In this document: positions 26,962 to 33,952 of the stretch, in pieces | Position numbering within the stretch: the stretch's first letter is position 1 | How the letters are laid out: every line of letters starts with the position of its first letter | From: Sulfurovum sp. | GTDB taxonomy: Bacteria; Campylobacterota; Campylobacteria; Campylobacterales; Sulfurovaceae | Assembly: GCA_027012955.1 (NCBI GenBank) | Contig: JALUYL010000069.1 | Location: 1 to 40,433, forward strand | Direction of reading: 5' to 3' | Length of the DNA: 40,433 nt | Notes under the pieces: model-generated | Seen by the model: only the letters and a program-made list of their open reading frames with translations | Databases searched by the model: none | What the model was told of the DNA's origin: nothing | Position numbers and translations under genes: made by a program

Positions 26962-27560
26962 ACTGTGTCCTTATTTTTATCATATATTAAAGCTTGAGCA
27001 AAATTACTTATTTCACTATCAAAATATTCTAATAGTGTCAATATATCAGTCTCAATACTTATGTATTCGGATTTATTTATAATTCTTTCATAATGAAATA
27101 CTCTATTTCTAAACTTTCGGATATGATTTAATTTTTTATCCAAGACATTACGATTAATAAATTTAATTTGTTTTCTTGGCATATTAGGGAAAATTTTATT
27201 TATGTCTTGTATTCTTATCAAATTAGAATATGATTTTCTAAAAAGTGAAGTCCAAAATCCAAATGATAATTCAGCAATGACTTTATCATACGTCACTATT
27301 TCTCTTCGACCTAATATTTTATTTTTTGCCTCTTGCACTCTTTTTTTAGTATCACCATGCAAATAATCACTAGAAAGCCAATCAAGAGAGATTTTCTTTT
27401 TAAAATAATCATCTATAGAATTTCGCAAAGAAACTTCAAAAACAGAAAGTAATATATAATGTTTCTCACTTTGTAAAAGGTTTTGTTTATATGCATTAAA
27501 GTTATCATAATTTTCTAAACGTATACTTGTTATAAATCTACACTTGACTTTATCTTGCAC
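26958..27560 (-). CDS. Abi-like (AbiF/AbiD type) HEPN protein
   Basis: Abi_2-family proteins give abortive infection against phages. This 200-residue protein has VFEVSLRNSIDDYF near 40-53, AELSFGFWTSLFRKSYSNL near 96-114, and IRKFRNRVFHYERI. In the last, Arg151 to His156 fits the HEPN RNase motif R-x4-H. It is visibly more AT-rich than its neighbours and has a GTG start with AAAGG. It lies between a nitrilase-fold gene and the ThiF-family gene, overlapping the latter by 4 bases, so it appears to be an acquired defence gene spliced into a housekeeping operon. Phage defence is inferred from family only. Confidence 0.8.
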   Translation of the reverse strand: MQDKVKCRFITSIRLENYDNFNAYKQNLLQSEKHYILLSVFEVSLRNSIDDYFKKKISLDWLSSDYLHGDTKKRVQEAKNKILGRREIVTYDKVIAELSFGFWTSLFRKSYSNLIRIQDINKIFPNMPRKQIKFINRNVLDKKLNHIRKFRNRVFHYERIINKSEYISIETDILTLLEYFDSEISNFAQALIYDKNKDTV

Positions 27561-27639
27561 TTGACATATCCTTTCAATTTTTATATAATAGCATCATGAC
27601 ACCTAGTAAGCCTTTAGCCTTTGAGTTAAAGCTTAGGGT

Positions 27640-28452
27640 TTATATCACGTCTTCTCTTAATTTTAATTCTCTCTCAAATCCCCATGCTTTACGATGTTCT
27701 GTAACCTCAGCTTTGTCTATCACTTCTACAAGCATAGATTCTTTATCTTCAAGCATCATCTCTACTTCGCCTTCAGGTGAGACAAGCATCGTATCACCAT
27801 AAAATTTCCACTTCACTTCATCATCACTGTACTCACCCAGTCTATTGGCACGGAGTACATAACATCCATGTAAGAAGGCTTTGGTTTTAATGATCTCTCT
27901 CCATCTGTTATGAGAGCCAAAAGTAGAAGCCGTAGGGAGTAAAACCAAATCTACTTTTTTACGTGCCACTTGCTCCCAAAAAGGGTCAAAATGCAGCTCA
28001 AAACCTGCCATTACCATTACTTTAAAACCTTTCATAGTAAATGTCATTGCATCTTTCAAAGGTACTACTTTATTGGAAAAAAACTTCTTCTCATTCCAAT
28101 GTGTATAAGGAAGTAAAATCTGCTGTTCATAATAACGCGTATTTTTAGGTGTAATCTTCACAATGGTTTTATAATACCCATCTTTTTTAGTAATGATAAT
28201 AGGTGCCACAAAAACAATGTCATATTTGATAGAAAGATTTTTAAGTAGTTCAAGATGCTTAGTCGTTTGTGCTTTCACCATATTTGGTGCCATCGTTGCA
28301 AACTCTTTAAAAAAGTGGTTCAACACATACTCACCAAGAAGCATCACATCTGCTCCACGTTCATGTGCTTTTTTGAGGTAAAACTCTAGTCGTGTTGCAT
28401 TCATACCAAGTGTTGGTAACTGAAGTGCTGCGACGACTAGCTGTTTCGACAT
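27640..28452 (-). CDS. carbon-nitrogen hydrolase-fold protein with altered catalytic triad
   Basis: The fold of nitrilases/amidases is recognisable: ALQLPTLGMN, ERGADVMLLGEYVL, LLPTASTFGSHNRWREIIKTKA, VLRANRLG and GDTMLVSPEGEV. Glu41 of the Glu-Lys-Cys triad is present. Yet the position of the Lys (Y-x-K-x-x-L-x-P) reads YEQQILLP, with Gln110. The nucleophilic Cys (normally C-Y/W-D/E-x-R-F) reads AGFELHF, with Gly150. The only nearby Cys is 197, outside the active site. As aligned by eye the protein should not hydrolyse nitriles or amides. Its start overlaps the xseB stop by one base (TAATG), so it is expressed with metX-xseB. Confidence 0.8.
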   Translation of the reverse strand: MSKQLVVAALQLPTLGMNATRLEFYLKKAHERGADVMLLGEYVLNHFFKEFATMAPNMVKAQTTKHLELLKNLSIKYDIVFVAPIIITKKDGYYKTIVKITPKNTRYYEQQILLPYTHWNEKKFFSNKVVPLKDAMTFTMKGFKVMVMAGFELHFDPFWEQVARKKVDLVLLPTASTFGSHNRWREIIKTKAFLHGCYVLRANRLGEYSDDEVKWKFYGDTMLVSPEGEVEMMLEDKESMLVEVIDKAEVTEHRKAWGFERELKLREDVI

Positions 28453-28658
28453 TAGTCACTCTCCACATTTTGATTGGCTTGCTCGATGATTGTTATCTTC
28501 GTTTTTGCATCTTCTATCAGTGTTTGTGCTTCTTTAATGTTCTTTAAACCCTCTTCATAAAGCTTCACTGACTCTTCGAGTGTTATCTCAGGATTCATAA
28601 GTTTTTCAAGTAGCTCTTTTGAGTGTTCTAATTTTTCTTCAAAACTTTGTGCTTTCAT
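28452..28658 (-). CDS. xseB: exodeoxyribonuclease VII small subunit
   Basis: XseB forms a complex with XseA that degrades single-stranded DNA. The 68 residues SFEEKLEHSKELLEKLMNPEITLEESVKLYEEGLK in pattern match the family, including the helix with L-E-x-S-V/L-x-L-Y-E-x-G. It overlaps metX by 4 bases (ATGA) and the nitrilase-fold gene by one. The gene xseA is not in the window. Confidence 0.92.
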   Translation of the reverse strand: MKAQSFEEKLEHSKELLEKLMNPEITLEESVKLYEEGLKNIKEAQTLIEDAKTKITIIEQANQNVESD

Positions 28659-29749
28659 TTCAGTACCTCTTTTATATTTTCTTCAAATTTATCTAACTCT
28701 ACCAAAAAGGCATCATGCCCATAGTCACTCTCTACTTCCAAGTACGTATGTTTCTGCCCATTACGTTCCATCATCTTAGCGATGTGCTCCATTTCCGAAG
28801 GAAAGAACAGATAGTCCGAAGAAAAGCTTATGAGATGCACATTGGCTTTTATGCGACTAATAGCATCATGTAAAGAGTCATATCCACGGCTCAAGTTAAA
28901 CGTATTAATTGCTTTGACTATATAAAGGTAAGAGAGTGGGTCAAAAATACGTGAGAAATTGTTCGTATTATACTCCATATAACGCTCTACTTCATAACGT
29001 CCAAAGAGTTCAAAAAGACCATCATTGTTTACATAGTTACGTCCAAACTTATCATCCATCGAATCAGGAGAAAGGTAAGAGATGTGCCCTGCGATGCGTC
29101 CTATAGCTAGTCCATCTAAGCCCTCTTCTTTAAAGTCATCTTTCTCATAGTTCCCATGCTTAAAACGTGGGTCTCTACGTATAGCTTCTACAGCTACTTT
29201 GTTAAAGGCTATCGTCCAAGGACGTGTGGCATACGTGGCTGCCAAAGAGATGATGTCATCTGCAAAGTTAGGATAATCTACAGCAAATTGAAGTGCCTGC
29301 ATACCACCCATAGAACCACCCACTACAGCCCGTACATGGTGAATGCCAAGATCAGAGAGTAAATGCATTTGCGCACGTATCATGTCTTTGATGGTTACGA
29401 CTGGGAATTTAAGTCTGTAAGGTGCTTGTGTCATATAGTTATTACTCATGGGTCCCGTAGTACCAAAACAAGAGCCTACAACATTTGTAGAGATGATAAA
29501 ATATTTATTCGTATCTAAGGCTTTACCCTCACCGATGAGCCCATCCCACCAACCAGCTTTACGCTCACCTTCATACACACCAGCAGCATGATGAGAACCA
29601 GAAAGCGCATGACAGACTAAAATAACATTAGACTTGTCCTCATTTAACGCACCATAGGTCTCATACGCTATCTCATAAGGCTCTAAAATACGCCCACTTT
29701 CTAGGTACAAAGGGGAGCTAAAATGGGCTGTTTTGGTTTCGATTTTCAT
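28655..29749 (-). CDS. metX: homoserine O-acetyltransferase
   Basis: MetX acetylates homoserine from acetyl-CoA for methionine synthesis. The alpha/beta-hydrolase fold has the nucleophile Ser146 in VGGSMGGMQAL, the acidic residue in SFSSDYLFFP and the His in ESDYGHDAFL. CHALSGSHHAAG and NVVGSCFGTTGP match the MetX family. The length of 364 is normal. It works with MetY encoded 154 bases upstream on the same strand, separated by an inverted REP pair. Confidence 0.95.
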   Translation of the reverse strand: MKIETKTAHFSSPLYLESGRILEPYEIAYETYGALNEDKSNVILVCHALSGSHHAAGVYEGERKAGWWDGLIGEGKALDTNKYFIISTNVVGSCFGTTGPMSNNYMTQAPYRLKFPVVTIKDMIRAQMHLLSDLGIHHVRAVVGGSMGGMQALQFAVDYPNFADDIISLAATYATRPWTIAFNKVAVEAIRRDPRFKHGNYEKDDFKEEGLDGLAIGRIAGHISYLSPDSMDDKFGRNYVNNDGLFELFGRYEVERYMEYNTNNFSRIFDPLSYLYIVKAINTFNLSRGYDSLHDAISRIKANVHLISFSSDYLFFPSEMEHIAKMMERNGQKHTYLEVESDYGHDAFLVELDKFEENIKEVLK

Positions 29750-29807
29750 AGACTGCTTTTGTGCTTAAATTTATTGATAATATTTTATCGTATTTGTGCT
29801 TTGTTTT

Positions 29808-29899
29808 GTAGGTCGGGGTGTCCTCTCCCCGACATGAAGTTGAAAATCATAATATATTTGCATGCAAAGTGATGTCGGGGAGAGGACACCCCGACCTAC
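29808..29899. repeat. inverted pair of REP-like palindromes between metX and metY
   Basis: A 28-bp perfect inverted repeat (29808-29835 and 29872-29899) surrounds a 36-bp spacer. Each arm starts with GTAG followed by GTCGGGG, an 8-base loop and CCCCGAC, so each arm is itself a REP-like hairpin, with the two GTAG heads facing outward. The spacer holds a perfect 12-bp palindrome TTTGCATGCAAA (29857-29868). The element begins four bases after the metY stop. Confidence 0.8.
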
Positions 29900-29903
29900 G
29901 ATT

Positions 29904-31163
29904 TTACCCCAAAGCTCTTTTCAAATCCTCTATCAAATCTTGTGTATCTTCAAGCCCAACAGAAAGACGTACAAGTCCTGCAGGAATGCCAGCTTCTACA
30001 AGCTCTTTGTCTGAAAGCTGTTGGTGTGTAGTACTTGCAGGATGCGTGATAATAGACTTAGAATCACCTATGTTTACTACTACTGCAAATATATCTGTAC
30101 CATCAGCTATTTTCTGTGCTGTCTCTTTATCTGCTACCTCAAAAGAGAGTAGTCCTGAGTGTCCACCTTTGAAGTACTTTTGTCCTAATTCATAATTGGC
30201 ATCAGATTTCAACCCTGGATAGTTTACTTTACTCACTTTAGGATGTGCTTCTAAAAACTCTGCGATGCTAAGAGCCGATGAAGAATGTTGCTTCATTCGT
30301 AAAGGTAAAGTCTCTAAACCTTGTATATTCAGCCAAGAGTTAAACGGTGCAGGTGTAGCACCCAAGTCACGCATGAGTGATAGTCTTACTCTAAGTGTAA
30401 AGAGTGGCAAAGGTAAATCACTATACACAAGCCCATGATAACTTTCATCTGGCTCGTTAAAGTGTGCGTAACGTGGGTTGCCTTTTATCTTCTCTACCAA
30501 GTCATTACGCTCTATCATCATACCACCAAGCGCAATCCCTTGCCCTGTCGTGTATTTACTCGTACTATGCACAGTCAAGTCCACTCCATGGCTAAACGGT
30601 TTACAAAGTATTGGTGTACCCACAGTATTATCTACACAGGTCAAGATGTTATGCTTGTTAGCAATAGCCACAATCGCATCAAAATCGGCTACATCAATGC
30701 TAGGATTTGTGATACTTTCAAAAAGGATGATCTTTGTTTTATCATCTACCAATGCTTCTATCTCAGAGGGGTTTCGCACATCAAAGTAACGTGTCTCAAT
30801 ACCAAAACGTTTAATGGTATGCCCAGTCAGCGTAGTAGTCCCACCATACACTTGTTTTGCCACGATGATGTTATCTCCAGCTTCAGCCACATTGGCAATG
30901 GCATAAAAGATTGCCGCCATTCCAGATGCAGTAGCAATCCCTGCCAATCCACCTTCAAGTGCAGCAAAACGCTTTTCAAACACATCTGAAGTAGGATTCA
31001 TAAGCCGTGTATAGATATTCCCAAGTTCTTTGAGTGCAAAGAGGTTTGCCGCATGTTCCGTATCTCTAAACTCATACGCTGTCGTTTGATAAATAGGAAC
31101 AGCCATAGTCCCCATACTGTCTTTATCATATCCTGCGTGTATTGCTATTGTTTGTTCATGCAT
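29904..31163 (-). CDS. metY: O-acetylhomoserine sulfhydrylase
   Basis: MetY is the PLP enzyme that condenses O-acetylhomoserine with sulfide to homocysteine. The 419 residues include TVHSTSKYTTGQG with the PLP-binding Lys203, NPTSDVFEKRFAALEGG near the N-terminus, and CVDNTVGTPILCKPF. The C-terminal HPASTTHQQLSDKELVEAG and VRLSVGLED are typical. It pairs with metX. Its ATG lies only 12 bases downstream of the stop of a ParE-like toxin gene, with AAGGAAAAA as ribosome binding site inside that gap, so metY may be transcribed from the toxin-antitoxin promoter. Confidence 0.95.
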   Translation of the reverse strand: MHEQTIAIHAGYDKDSMGTMAVPIYQTTAYEFRDTEHAANLFALKELGNIYTRLMNPTSDVFEKRFAALEGGLAGIATASGMAAIFYAIANVAEAGDNIIVAKQVYGGTTTLTGHTIKRFGIETRYFDVRNPSEIEALVDDKTKIILFESITNPSIDVADFDAIVAIANKHNILTCVDNTVGTPILCKPFSHGVDLTVHSTSKYTTGQGIALGGMMIERNDLVEKIKGNPRYAHFNEPDESYHGLVYSDLPLPLFTLRVRLSLMRDLGATPAPFNSWLNIQGLETLPLRMKQHSSSALSIAEFLEAHPKVSKVNYPGLKSDANYELGQKYFKGGHSGLLSFEVADKETAQKIADGTDIFAVVVNIGDSKSIITHPASTTHQQLSDKELVEAGIPAGLVRLSVGLEDTQDLIEDLKRALG

Positions 31164-31175
31164 TGTTTTTCCTTT

Positions 31176-31454
31176 TTATATATAGATTGGCTTTTTATGT
31201 TGATGAGCTATTGATATTATTGTAATAACCTCTTCTTTGTAGTTGTAAAAAATATTGTAAGGAAATTTTGATAACACTATTCGACGTACATTTGGAGATA
31301 TTTGCATATAAAGTTCGGGGAATATTTCTAATTTACCAATAGCCTCTATAGCAATCGTTTTAAATAGCTCACCTAAGCCTTCTTTTTCTGATTCATAATA
31401 AAGTGCTGTTTCCTCTAGCTCTATATGAGCCACTAGCGAAAAAACAATTTTCAT
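31176..31454 (-). CDS. ParE/RelE-superfamily toxin
   Basis: The 92-residue protein fits the ParE fold: MKIVFSLVAHIELEETALYYE, GLGELFKTIAIEAIGKLEIFPELY, RRIVLSKFPYNIFYNYKEEVITIISIAHQHKKP in pattern. ParE proteins poison gyrase, while RelE-like ones cleave mRNA at the ribosome. The C-terminal H-x-H/Q-K-x-P ending is common to ParE-type proteins. It overlaps its antitoxin gene by 4 bases (ATGA) and ends 12 bases before metY. Confidence 0.85.
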   Translation of the reverse strand: MKIVFSLVAHIELEETALYYESEKEGLGELFKTIAIEAIGKLEIFPELYMQISPNVRRIVLSKFPYNIFYNYKEEVITIISIAHQHKKPIYI

Positions 31455-31654
31455 TTACCAAATACTTCTTCATAACTTACTGTTTTCATCGTACCATCTT
31501 GTATAGCTTGGTAACGTCTCTCGCACTCTTCTATCCATGCCTGTTCTATCTCTTTAGACATAGGATTTACTGTTTGGGACAACATTTCAGAAATTTCTAA
31601 ACGTTCATTTTCTTCCAAATCCATCAAAGCATCAATCAGTTCTTGTTTTGACAT
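31451..31654 (-). CDS. antitoxin, putative addiction module component family
   Basis: The 67-residue protein matches the Unstab_antitox type: ELIDALMDLEENERLEISEML, then AWIEECERRYQAIQDG, and the terminal TVSYEEVFGK. It neutralises the ParE-like toxin encoded by the overlapping downstream gene. Expression is expected from the promoter in the 28-bp repeat at 31680-31707. Confidence 0.85.
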   Translation of the reverse strand: MSKQELIDALMDLEENERLEISEMLSQTVNPMSKEIEQAWIEECERRYQAIQDGTMKTVSYEEVFGK

Positions 31655-31679
31655 AGATACTCCTTTTTATTTGCATTTA

Positions 31680-31707
31680 AAATATTATAACATAATTTGA
31701 TTATTGA
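31680..31707 (-). repeat. 28-bp direct repeat, copy 1, carrying the promoter of the ParE module
   Basis: This 28-base sequence is repeated exactly at 31902-31929. On the minus strand it contains TGTTATAAT, an extended -10 element (-10 at 31684-31689), 30 bases before the antitoxin start. It also supplies the stop codon (31701-31703) of the lone antitoxin gene upstream. Similarity between the copies continues into the leader (CATAGA, CCTT, ATTTG). Confidence 0.75.
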
Positions 31708-31877
31708 GCTATATCATTTTCCATCTCTTTATTTGAAATCACTTTACCAACATCAACATCATTCAGCCCTCGCTGTATCATTGTATCAAAGGCTAACTCT
31801 CTCACTATCTCTTCATATGTTGAATCTTCAGGCAAAGCATCTATAATTTTCTTGGCTTCTTCTTTAGGTGCAGTCAT
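31701..31877 (-). CDS. lone, probably truncated antitoxin
   Basis: A 58-residue frame begins MTAPKEEAKKIIDALPEDS, continues TYEEIVRELAFDTMIQRGLN, and ends DVDVGKVISNKEMENDIAQ. This resembles small antitoxins usually paired with ParE/RelE toxins, whose members commonly run on for several residues after the last helix. Here the frame ends within the 28-bp repeat, and no toxin gene follows. An AGAAGGA site precedes the ATG. It is probably the remainder of a second module whose toxin was lost by recombination between the repeats. Confidence 0.6.
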   Translation of the reverse strand: MTAPKEEAKKIIDALPEDSTYEEIVRELAFDTMIQRGLNDVDVGKVISNKEMENDIAQ

Positions 31878-31901
31878 AGAACATCCTTCTATTTGTATTG
31901 G

Positions 31902-31929
31902 AAATATTATAACATAATTTGATTATTGA
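31902..31929 (-). repeat. 28-bp direct repeat, copy 2, carrying the promoter of the lone antitoxin
   Basis: This is identical to 31680-31707 and has the same extended -10 element (-10 at 31906-31911), 29 bases before the lone antitoxin start. The duplicated promoter shows that the two antitoxin operons share ancestry or regulation. Confidence 0.75.
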
Positions 31930-31952
31930 AGTTTGATTATTGGATTATGCAG

Positions 31953-32006
31953 ACATTTGTAATTTTTTCAAGAAGCATTGTAGGGTGCTGTTGCTACAGC
32001 ACCTTT
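31953..32006 (+). repeat. direct repeat A at the left edge of the XRE/Sel1 cassette
   Basis: This 54-base segment matches 34200-34254 at 50 of 55 aligned positions, with four substitutions and one gap. The last 27 bases, including a complete REP-like hairpin, are identical. The matching part of the other copy is the 3' end of the XRE regulator gene, so this copy contains a relic of the same coding end (frame LDYADICNFFKKH compared with LDVNICDFFQEEL). Confidence 0.7.
31980..32003 (+). repeat. REP-like palindrome left of the cassette
   Basis: GTAG is followed by GGTGCTGT, loop TGCT and ACAGCACC, a perfect 8-bp hairpin. It is identical to 34228-34251. Confidence 0.75.
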
Positions 32007-32010
32007 GACT

Positions 32011-32036
32011 AGTATCACAGCTCCAGCTGTGATACT
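32011..32036. repeat. 26-bp near-perfect palindrome
   Basis: AGTATCACAGCT and AGCTGTGATACT pair over 12 bases with only CC between them. It has no T tract and no GTAG head directly before it, so it is neither a clear terminator nor a standard member of the REP family. It lies 7 bases after direct repeat A-REP and about 100 bases beyond the stop of the Sel1 gene. Confidence 0.6.
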
Positions 32037-32132
32037 TTATATCAGTATATGAATTTGTATACTATATATGCTACTGAGAGAAATTCAATATTTTATTTAA
32101 TTGACACAGAATTATTTACACGCTCATCTATT
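32037..32132. other. AT-rich spacer after the Sel1 gene
   Basis: I see no gene, hairpin with T tract or promoter of note here. Together with the repeats at 31878-32036 it makes about 255 bases without coding sequence. Confidence 0.4.
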
Positions 32133-33206
32133 CTAAAAACCAAAAAATGATAATTTAAATGCTTTCCACCATGTCGCGAACAACTCTCCTCCATTTTTAC
32201 TTACATCAATATACCAATATATGACCATCAATGGTATAATAATTATTCCGGTTAATATATTTTTAATTTTTTCATTCTTTTTAGAGAAAAGATATGCTGA
32301 TAAGATTAACAGAGCAAGTATTCCAACAAGGTACCTCGCCCATGAATGATTAATTGACTTTAATAAATATTCTTCATCCTCCTCAGTAATAGTCTTATAA
32401 TACTCACACCCATTTTCTAAGCCTTGTTCACAAACTTTAGAAAATAAGTATTTTGCTTTATCTTTATCTTGATTTACTCCTGTCCCATAAGCATACGATA
32501 CACCAAGGTTAAGACATCCCTCAGCACTACCAGCATCACAAGCCTTACCAAATAACTCTACCGCCCTAGAATAATCCTGCTTCACACCTTCACCATTAGA
32601 ATACCAAACCCCAAGGTTAGTACATCCCCCAGTGCCTCCAGCATCACAAGCCTTACTAAACAACTCTATCGCCTTAGAGTAGTCCTGCTTCACACCTTTC
32701 CCTTCCTTGTACATATTCCCAAGGTTATCACATCCTATAGCATCCCCACCATCACAAGCCTTAGCATAAAACTCTACTGCTTTAAAATAATCCTGTTTCA
32801 CGCCTAAACCACCATAATACGAAACCCCAAGGTTACAACATACAATAGCAAGACCACCATCACAAGCTCTCTCAAATAGCTGGATTGATTTAATGTAGTC
32901 CTTTTCTACAACTATACCTTCAGAATATATATTCCCAAGACCATAACATCCAATATTATCACCATCATCACAAGCTTTTTTAAAAAGTTGAGCCTCTTTA
33001 TCGAAGTCTTGTTTTACTCCCTCTCCTGCACCATACAAAATAGCAAGCCTAGAACAGCCATCGGCATGTCCACTCTCACAAGCTATAGAAAGGATTTTAA
33101 TACCTTTTGCGTAATCTCCATTTTTAATAGCTTCTACACCATCATCTACAATATTTGCATAGAGAAGCATTCCTAGTATAAAAAATAACCCTATTATTTT
33201 CTTCAT
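32133..33206 (-). CDS. Sel1-repeat (Hcp-like) protein with C-terminal membrane anchor
   Basis: The 357-residue protein has a signal peptide (about 1-18) and then six complete 36-residue Sel1-like repeats plus a partial seventh (to about 270). Each has the pattern K-A-C-D-x-G-x-x-x-G-C-x-N-L-G and G-V-K-Q-D. The two Cys per repeat are spaced as in the Helicobacter cysteine-rich Hcp proteins, where they form disulfides. Unlike Hcp proteins it ends with two hydrophobic segments (YLVGILALLILSAYLF and ILTGIIIIPLMVIYWYI), so it should sit in the inner membrane with repeats in the periplasm. It is the last gene of the cassette operon. Confidence 0.85.
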   Translation of the reverse strand: MKKIIGLFFILGMLLYANIVDDGVEAIKNGDYAKGIKILSIACESGHADGCSRLAILYGAGEGVKQDFDKEAQLFKKACDDGDNIGCYGLGNIYSEGIVVEKDYIKSIQLFERACDGGLAIVCCNLGVSYYGGLGVKQDYFKAVEFYAKACDGGDAIGCDNLGNMYKEGKGVKQDYSKAIELFSKACDAGGTGGCTNLGVWYSNGEGVKQDYSRAVELFGKACDAGSAEGCLNLGVSYAYGTGVNQDKDKAKYLFSKVCEQGLENGCEYYKTITEEDEEYLLKSINHSWARYLVGILALLILSAYLFSKKNEKIKNILTGIIIIPLMVIYWYIDVSKNGGELFATWWKAFKLSFFGF

Positions 33207-33225
33207 TTTTTATTCCCAAATTTCA

Positions 33226-33540
33226 TCAATAAGCCTTATAGTTATCTAACGGTTTACCTGTCCCACCATTAATTTTTAATTCTCTACATACTATTTTATA
33301 GTATTCAGGTTGTATACCTGGAATGTCTTTATGAATTCCATGGGTATTCAAAGAACGAATTGTCGGATAATATTCCCATTCTTCATTCTTCGTGATGTAG
33401 TTATTAAGCTCATTAAGATTTTGAAAAAAATTCTCTTTAAAATCTCTCATATAATTAAATATTTCCATAGATTCATGGACAGTAATGTTATGTTGTCTAC
33501 AAAGAGAACCATATATCTCAGGTATCTGAACCCTATTCAT
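33226..33540 (-). CDS. 104-residue protein of unknown function
   Basis: I do not recognise this protein. It is hydrophilic, with no signal peptide or membrane helix, and includes YGSLCRQHNITVHESMEIF, WEYYPTIRSL and a C-terminal GGTGKPLDNYKAY. Its ATG lies 8 bases inside the 3' end of the lipoprotein gene, and the Sel1 gene starts 19 bases after its stop, so the three genes form one transcript. Confidence 0.6.
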   Translation of the reverse strand: MNRVQIPEIYGSLCRQHNITVHESMEIFNYMRDFKENFFQNLNELNNYITKNEEWEYYPTIRSLNTHGIHKDIPGIQPEYYKIVCRELKINGGTGKPLDNYKAY

Positions 33541-33892
33541 GCTTAATCTTTTTATCTACTTTGATAGATACCGCTGAATCAACTTCATATTTTGTATATC
33601 CTTTATACTCTTGACTATTTGTATTAAGACATTTATAATCTATAATTGTATTGTAAAGGTCATCCTCTTTATTTTTATTATTTTTTCTTTCATTTAAAAC
33701 TTTCATTGCTAATCCCATACTCTTACAATGCTCTAAAGCATCATGATAAGTCGTCATTCTTGTCATTCTTTGTAACGTATATACATTATTTCCTATTTGT
33801 ACTGGTGCATAATCACCAGCACAACCACTTAAACTTACTCCTGCCAAAATCAATAGCGCTATACTAACTCCAAAACTTACTATATTCTTCAT
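33533..33892 (-). CDS. small lipoprotein, first gene of the cassette operon
   Basis: The 119-residue protein has a signal peptide ending in SLSGC with lipidated Cys24. The mature part contains YAPVQIGNNVYTLQRMTRM and a charged Lys/Asn/Glu stretch (LNERKNNKNKEDD), and two Cys residues. The first mature residues resemble small YgdI/YgdR-like lipoproteins only vaguely, and the function is unknown. It is divergent from the XRE regulator across an 87-base region with two operator-like palindromes. Confidence 0.65.
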   Translation of the reverse strand: MKNIVSFGVSIALLILAGVSLSGCAGDYAPVQIGNNVYTLQRMTRMTTYHDALEHCKSMGLAMKVLNERKNNKNKEDDLYNTIIDYKCLNTNSQEYKGYTKYEVDSAVSIKVDKKIKHE

Positions 33893-33909
33893 CGCATTTC
33901 CCTATTTAG

Positions 33910-33923
33910 ACTACAACTGTAGT
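33910..33923. promoter_or_regulatory. operator-like palindrome 1 in the XRE/lipoprotein intergenic region
   Basis: ACTACA and TGTAGT form a perfect inverted repeat with a 2-base spacer. It touches the -35 box of the XRE promoter and lies downstream of a candidate -10 for the divergent lipoprotein gene. Confidence 0.5.
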
Positions 33924-33952
33924 TTGATAAAATATTATCACACAGTCATACT
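33924..33952 (+). promoter_or_regulatory. promoter of the XRE regulator gene
   Basis: TTGATA (33924-33929) and CATACT (33947-33952) are separated by 17 bases, 28 bases before the start codon. The two palindromes flank this promoter exactly on each side, as expected for autorepression. Confidence 0.5.

Noticed and set aside
29808-29899. Inverted repeat as a rho-independent terminator of metY
   Set aside because: The stem is far longer than usual and is not followed by a T tract. Its arms match the GTAG-hairpin plan of other loci, so a REP pair explains it better.
30435-30989. Plus-strand frame within metY
   Set aside because: It is antisense to a well-conserved PLP enzyme and shows no family features.
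32450-33120. Regularly spaced DNA repeats that might suggest a CRISPR array
   Set aside because: The 108-base period equals the 36-residue Sel1 repeat, the units are in one open frame and there are no unique spacers.
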